Source: Malachius bipustulatus (taxonomy: Eukaryota > Arthropoda > Insecta > Coleoptera > Melyridae). Taken from it: a stretch of DNA of 64,000 nucleotides. The notes beneath the pieces were generated by a model. The model was given only the letters and a program-made list of their open reading frames with translations, was not told the origin of the DNA and ran no database searches. The position numbers were made by a program, and so were the translations under genes. Location of the stretch: positions 31,318,268 through 31,382,267 of the forward strand of contig OU342639.1 in the NCBI GenBank assembly GCA_910589415.1, given 5' to 3'. This document shows, in pieces, positions 59,646 to 64,000 of this stretch (positions within the stretch are counted from its first letter, which is position 1; the number at the start of each line of letters is the position of its first letter).

Positions 59646-59675
59646 CGAGGGTCGTTTGATAAGTCCGTGACTTTT
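59646..59675 (+). repeat. mariner left terminal inverted repeat
   Basis: Thirty bases starting CGAGGGTCGTTTG and ending GTGACTTTT. They pair with 60910-60939 except for one base. Confidence 0.9.
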
Positions 59676-59824
59676 GGAATTTCCCGCGCAGTAACTGTAA
59701 AGCAACTCCGCTCCCGTGAAGTGCCATCTGTCGGTGGACTACTGTACAATTTTGAGCAAGCTGTGACGTTTAGGTTATGTTTGACAGCCATTTAAAGCAG
59801 CCAACGTCGTCAATGTCCACAAAA

Positions 59825-60874
59825 ATGGAAAAAAGTGAATTTCGTGTGCTGATAAAGCATTACTTTTTGCGCAAAAAAACCGTCAACGAAACCAAGCAGA
59901 GGCTTGATAAATACTATGGGGACTCTGCACCATCAATTTCAATGGTTAAAAAGTGGTTTACTGAGTTCCGCTGTGGCCGCACCAGTACAAGTGATGCCGA
60001 ACGTTCAAGTCGTCCAAAAGACGTCGTTACGCCAGAAATCGTTGACAAAATCCATGAAATGATATTGGATGATCGAAGATTAAAATTGCGTGAGTTGGCT
60101 GAGGCTGTAGGCATCTCAACTGAACGGGTGCACCACATTTTGCACGAATATTTGGACATAAGAAAGCTGTCCGCGCGATGGGTGCCGCGATTGCTCACGA
60201 TCGACCATAAATTTAACCGTGTGAAAAGTTCAAAGGAGTGTTTGGAGATGTACAAACGCAATCCAAAAGAGTTTTTGCGCCGTTTTGTTACCGTGGATGA
60301 GACGTGGATCCATCACGCCACACCAGAGACAAAGCAACAATCGAAGCAATGGGTTGTTAAAGGTGAACGTGCACCGAAGAAGGCTAAGATGGGTCTTTCT
60401 GCTAACAAAGTCATGGCTACAGTTTTCTGGGATTCGCGCGGAGTAATTCATATCGATTACCTTGAAAAGGGTAAAACCATCAATGGCAAATACTACTCAG
60501 AGCTGCTGGATACATTTGACACTGTTTTGAAGCAGAAACGACCGCATTTAAAGAAGAAAAAAAGTGTTGTTTCATCAGGACAATGCACGAGTGCACACGT
60601 GTGCAGTCACTATGGCAAAATTTCACCAACTGGGCTACGAACTGCTACAACATCCACCGTATTCTCCGGATTTAGCTCCCTCCGACTATTTCTTGTTTCC
60701 AAACCTGAAAAAAGGGCTGGCTGGCAAAAGATTTGGGTCGAATGAAGAGGTCATCACGGAAACAAACGCTTATTTTGGGGCCTTGACGGATCTTATTATT
60801 TAGAAGGAATAAAAAAGTTAGAAACACGTTGGACTAAATGTATCGACCTGAAAGGAGATTATGTAAAAAAATAA
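59825..60874 (+). pseudogene. mariner transposase, two frameshifts
   Basis: From the ATG of MEKSEFRVLIKHYFLR (alternative ATGs lie just upstream) the frame encodes the N-terminal helix-turn-helix DNA-binding region and the linker. It continues to TVDETWIHH, with the first catalytic D at residue 158 (60296-60298). After KKKK an extra A in a seven-A run (60557-60563) shifts the frame. The next frame gives LFHQDNARVHT with the second D (60579-60581) and HPPYSPDLAPSDYFLF with the third D (60684-60686), which is the mariner D,D34D spacing. A second shift near 60790 hides the tail YYLEGIKKLETRWTKCIDLK, which ends at TAA 60872-60874. Apart from these shifts the protein is well preserved, so decay is recent. 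The sequence style suggests a mellifera-like subgroup, unverified. Confidence 0.92.
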
Positions 60875-60909
60875 AATGATTTTTTGCCCAAAAAACAATG
60901 TTTTCCTTT

Positions 60910-60939
60910 AAAAGTCACGGACTTATCAAACCACCCTCG
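60910..60939 (-). repeat. mariner right terminal inverted repeat
   Basis: AAAAGTCACGGACTTATCAA followed by ACCACCCTCG, then the TA target copy. Confidence 0.9.
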
Positions 60940-60941
60940 TA

Positions 60942-61689
60942 CTCTTTTATTAAAGATCCCAAAGTTCCGTTACCGGTCTTTAATGGAATGAAGTTTTATT
61001 TGGTTTTACTTTGACGAATTACTTTTTCATATTTCTTGTCTCGCACAAAGGAATCAGCTTAGTGTGTAAAATTAATGACATCTCCCCCATATAAGTAGGT
61101 GGGTTGATTTCGTCTTTCGTAGGTACCTAATACACTCTCTGTTGTAGATAGATGATGTGTATTATGTTAGGTTAAGTATGTCTTTAGATAATCTCTTCAT
61201 AATTATTACGGCCATTTATGTAACATCTGGATAGGAAAGTTTGTTCTGCGTAAACAACTTCTCTAAAGTTTCCCTCAACAATTGTCACTATTACAACTTT
61301 TTTGTTTCTTTGTATATTGTAGCGAGCACGGTGGTAAGGATAATTCACCATAATGCTGAGACGGGAAAGTTTGTTTACTGACGACAGGCGCTTGATGGAT
61401 TCCGAGAAACGCTCTCGGCGAGAGCGGGCGGCGATAAGAATGATGCCATCAAAGTGGTGACTAGACTGTTCGAGAATTGTTCATCATTCTCTGCGCATGG
61501 CGCTACTAGGTATATCTGGACTGTTCTGGACACCTGCTCGCCGTAATAATGATGATAAGTACCAGATAATTTTAATCTTCGAGGATTTTGTGAAAAAATG
61601 CTTCCGGGCAATCAAAAAACGGAACCAGTGTTGTAGAGATAAATACAAGTAGATTCTTGATGTTATATAAAGTGATTATCTCCCAATAT
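60942..61689. other. Gene-free stretch
   Basis: No gene recognised. Small overlapping open frames at 61375-61826 have no motif. Confidence 0.4.
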
Positions 61690-61880
61690 GGGCAATATAG
61701 GTTCACATAGGTTGTCATTTGACATTTCAGACATTTTAAAAACCAACTAGAATCCAGAATTTTCATTATCAACTTGTGTTTTTTTATGGCCGCTCTCATG
61801 TCATTCGGCTTAAAAAAAAAAATCAAAAATTAATCAAAAAAATTCTTAAAAATTTTCTTCGTTTGGTTTATGGTTTTTTA
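61690..61880 (+). repeat. Remnant of the 36-kb palindrome family
   Basis: TTGACATTTCAGACATTTTA, then CCAGAATTTTCATTATCAAC and TTTTTATGGCCGCTCTCATG, follow the order of the left arm at about 36480-36610 with roughly 75 percent identity by eye. There is no second arm nearby, so it is a truncated single-arm copy. Confidence 0.6.
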
Positions 61881-62048
61881 ATTTTTCAAAAATCTGCAGT
61901 GCACTGCTGGAAGTCAAAGAAAAGTAAGTATTTATATTTTTTCTTACCCCGATTTTTGCTTCAAAAGAGTGAATTTCGTGGCAATGTGAAATTAGCTGAT
62001 GTTTTCCTCTGAGAACATTTGAGGCAATGAAAAAAAAACCATAAAGAT

Positions 62049-62543
62049 TTGAATAGTTTCCAGGACATCCTTAAATCAAATTATAGAGAGGGAATTTTTG
62101 GTATGTGTCATATCAATTTCACATTATATAAAGATCTATCAGAAAGGGAAATTGAATCGGCGGCTCGAGTGTTTGGTCCCCCGTTTATTATTCCTTGTAG
62201 ATCTGCTGACCGTTCGACTGGGGTCGGGCATTATAATGGCATTCGAAGGGTGACAAAGATATCGGTCTGGCTGAGTCGTCAATGGTACTTATATTTCAAA
62301 CCAATTTTACACGCTTCGTATGTCATACGTGGAAAGTTTGGTTTTTTTCCTTTAAATTTATTACAAAAGCTCGCCATCGTCATTCCGCACATGCTAATAA
62401 AATTTTATTTGACTGTTGGAGATAATGCAGTGCATCCTAATTCAATAGTTGTGTTACTGCTGTGCTTTATAGACCTCGAGCACACGTTTTATATTCAAAA
62501 TAATAATTATAGTAGTATTCGCATTCTCGGAAATGATGCATGA
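62049..62543 (+). CDS. Uncharacterised ORF, 164 codons
   Basis: The longest open frame outside the transposons. I recognise no domain, signal peptide or repeated motif. The middle (RSADRSTGVGHYNGIRRV) is hydrophilic, and the second half has hydrophobic stretches (KLAIVIPHMLIKFYL and SIVVLLLCFIDL) that could be weak membrane segments. A frame of this length is expected occasionally by chance in 64 kb of AT-rich sequence, and no promoter, splice or poly(A) context supports it. Confidence 0.15.
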   Translation: MNSFQDILKSNYREGIFGMCHINFTLYKDLSEREIESAARVFGPPFIIPCRSADRSTGVGHYNGIRRVTKISVWLSRQWYLYFKPILHASYVIRGKFGFFPLNLLQKLAIVIPHMLIKFYLTVGDNAVHPNSIVVLLLCFIDLEHTFYIQNNNYSSIRILGNDA

Positions 62544-64000
62544 TATTTTATTACCGTGCATGATGCGTATATATAATTAGCAGAAATATTTACCAGCAAC
62601 CAGCTGACCGGTTCTTCTGATACCGTTTCCTCGACATTTTTGAGAAAACTGATACATTTTCCCCTTTGTTCGATCGGAATTAATCAGACTACATCGCTCG
62701 GGCTTACCACCTCAAATAGTATCATCGCACGTATTTTAGGTGATTTTTGTAAATAAGATGACGTCATGGCACGACCCATATATTTGATCTGCATCGCTTA
62801 ATATTTATCGAGAGCTTGGATCTAATTGCATTTCCAGGGCTTCGTATCAAAATACCTACGTCTCCCGGTCTCCCTCTTAATTGGTGAGCCATTTATTGAG
62901 ATAGAGACTTGTCTTATTTCACGTTAAGTATTTTATCGAGTTTCCTATTAAAGAGGGCAGAGGACGAAGTAACGAATTCCTAGTCGGCCAATATGACACA
63001 GACTCTGCTGGTTTTAATCTAATTGAATGCCCTGCCTGGGGTCCAATGACATTTTTCGTTTATTCGGTGTCCGTTTCGTATTGTAGATAGAACTTTGCGC
63101 CGGCTTCGTAACTCAATCTGGTCAAATATCGGATTACGCGCGTTCGCAATATGGACGGCCGTTAAGGAATCCGTGCGTGTTTAGTTTGCCGGGACGCGCG
63201 GAATAAGACACTAATCACAGAATCGAACGACCTAGGACTATTCACATGAAAGGCTCGTCAGACGAGTAAGACGATTTGTTTAGTTGTCATGAACAGTTTA
63301 ATACCACGCATATTACTATTGGTTTTCAAATTCCTATAAGTGATGATCAAAAAAAAACATAAGGATTCTTATTAGTTACTAGTACGCCCCTGTTCATAAA
63401 ATTGCTTTTTTTAGAATAATGTAAAAATATCTTGAAATTTTGTGCGAAATACCTCCTTGATGATGACAATGTCACATTCATGTCATGACGAGTGACGTGA
63501 CAGATCATTCTACCTGCATCTGGAGTCGTCCGTGAAACTATCAGAAATTTCTAGACTCCACGGCCATCATATAGAGGCAGTCAGTTGTAGTTTGAAAGTG
63601 GATTAAAACTGAAGTACCATAGAGTAAAGAATAAGGAAGTCATTGTGACAAGTGAAGTGAAAGAGTATAGTTGGTGTGTTACTGGTATCTGTGCGTAAAC
63701 AAGAGAACAGCTGATTATTTAGATTTGAAGATTATTATTGTAATAGGTTATGGTTGTGTTAAAGAATAAGAAATTTTGTAAGACTTTTAATTTGTGAATT
63801 AATAAAATGTAAGACAGTAACAATATATTTACGATTATTGATTTTTTCGAATTAGTTTTCAATAATTTTTCACTATAATATGTAGTTGTTTTCATCGCAA
63901 TTATGTGATTCATCTATGCTCTTATATGAATAGACGTCGCTTATTCGAGCAAGCAGGGCACAGGGCCGAGGTCCAGGTTCGCAATGCCACAGGATTCACG
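62544..64000. other. Gene-free stretch
   Basis: No gene recognised. From about 62600 to 63250 the sequence is less AT-rich and more complex than average, without transposon motifs. It could be regulatory or old coding DNA, but nothing supports either. Confidence 0.35.

Larger units (their letters stand above)
59646..60939 (+). mobile_element. mariner element, 1294 bp, complete ends
   Basis: Terminal inverted repeats of 30 bp or more begin CGAGGGTCGTTTGATAAGTC and, read inward from the other end, CGAGGGTGGTTTGATAAGTC. They differ at one position in the first 30. TA target copies flank it at 59644-59645 and 60940-60941. One transposase region fills the interior. Both ends look usable by a transposase supplied in trans, although the element's own gene is broken. 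Confidence 0.93.

Overview
The window reads as nuclear DNA of an arthropod, most likely an insect. It is strongly AT-rich, has long stretches without open reading frames, and its only clear coding sequences belong to eukaryotic transposable elements typical of insects: a BEL/Pao LTR retrotransposon, an R1/LOA-like non-LTR retrotransposon, a mariner with D,D34D spacing, and scraps of CR1-, RTE-, hAT-, Tc1- and Gypsy-like elements. I cannot name the species. I recognise no host exon, tRNA or rRNA, so this is probably an intergenic or large intronic interval made of transposon layers of different ages.

Region by region. 1-9 kb: mostly unassigned sequence, with a weak candidate core promoter near 1.9 kb, a scrap of a non-LTR zinc-finger tail at 3.7 kb, and short diverged repeats. 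9.2-10.3 kb: a decayed Tc1/IS630-like transposase fragment between inverted copies of a short module. 11.6-12.2 kb: a CR1-like endonuclease and linker remnant. 17.3-21 kb: a nest, with an old inverted repeat enclosing a hAT remnant that abuts a 737-bp palindromic element. 21.8 kb: a retroviral-type integrase scrap. 23.2 kb: a MITE. 24.5-26.3 kb: a decayed RTE-like element. 28.3-34.4 kb: a complete BEL/Pao insertion with identical LTRs, a CCCAT target duplication and one 1585-codon ORF, inserted in an older rearranged repeat. 36-48.8 kb: palindromic elements ending in TACAGGGTG. 49.7-54.6 kb: a full-length non-LTR element with a 13-bp target duplication, inserted in what looks like an older reverse-transcriptase remnant. 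55.2-56.2 kb: another large palindrome. 59.6-60.9 kb: a complete-ended mariner with a frameshifted transposase. 61-64 kb: unassigned apart from a palindrome scrap.

The most notable points are these. (1) The BEL element looks brand new, yet its polyprotein lacks the segment between the reverse transcriptase YVDD box and the second half of RNase H, so it was probably mobilised in trans. (2) Palindromic TACAGGGTG elements with arms of several hundred bp share short internal modules across otherwise different families. They could give long hairpin RNAs if transcribed. (3) A transposase fragment lies between modules of one of these palindrome families and may point to its source. I did not find a clearly novel multi-gene system. 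All alignments were done by eye.
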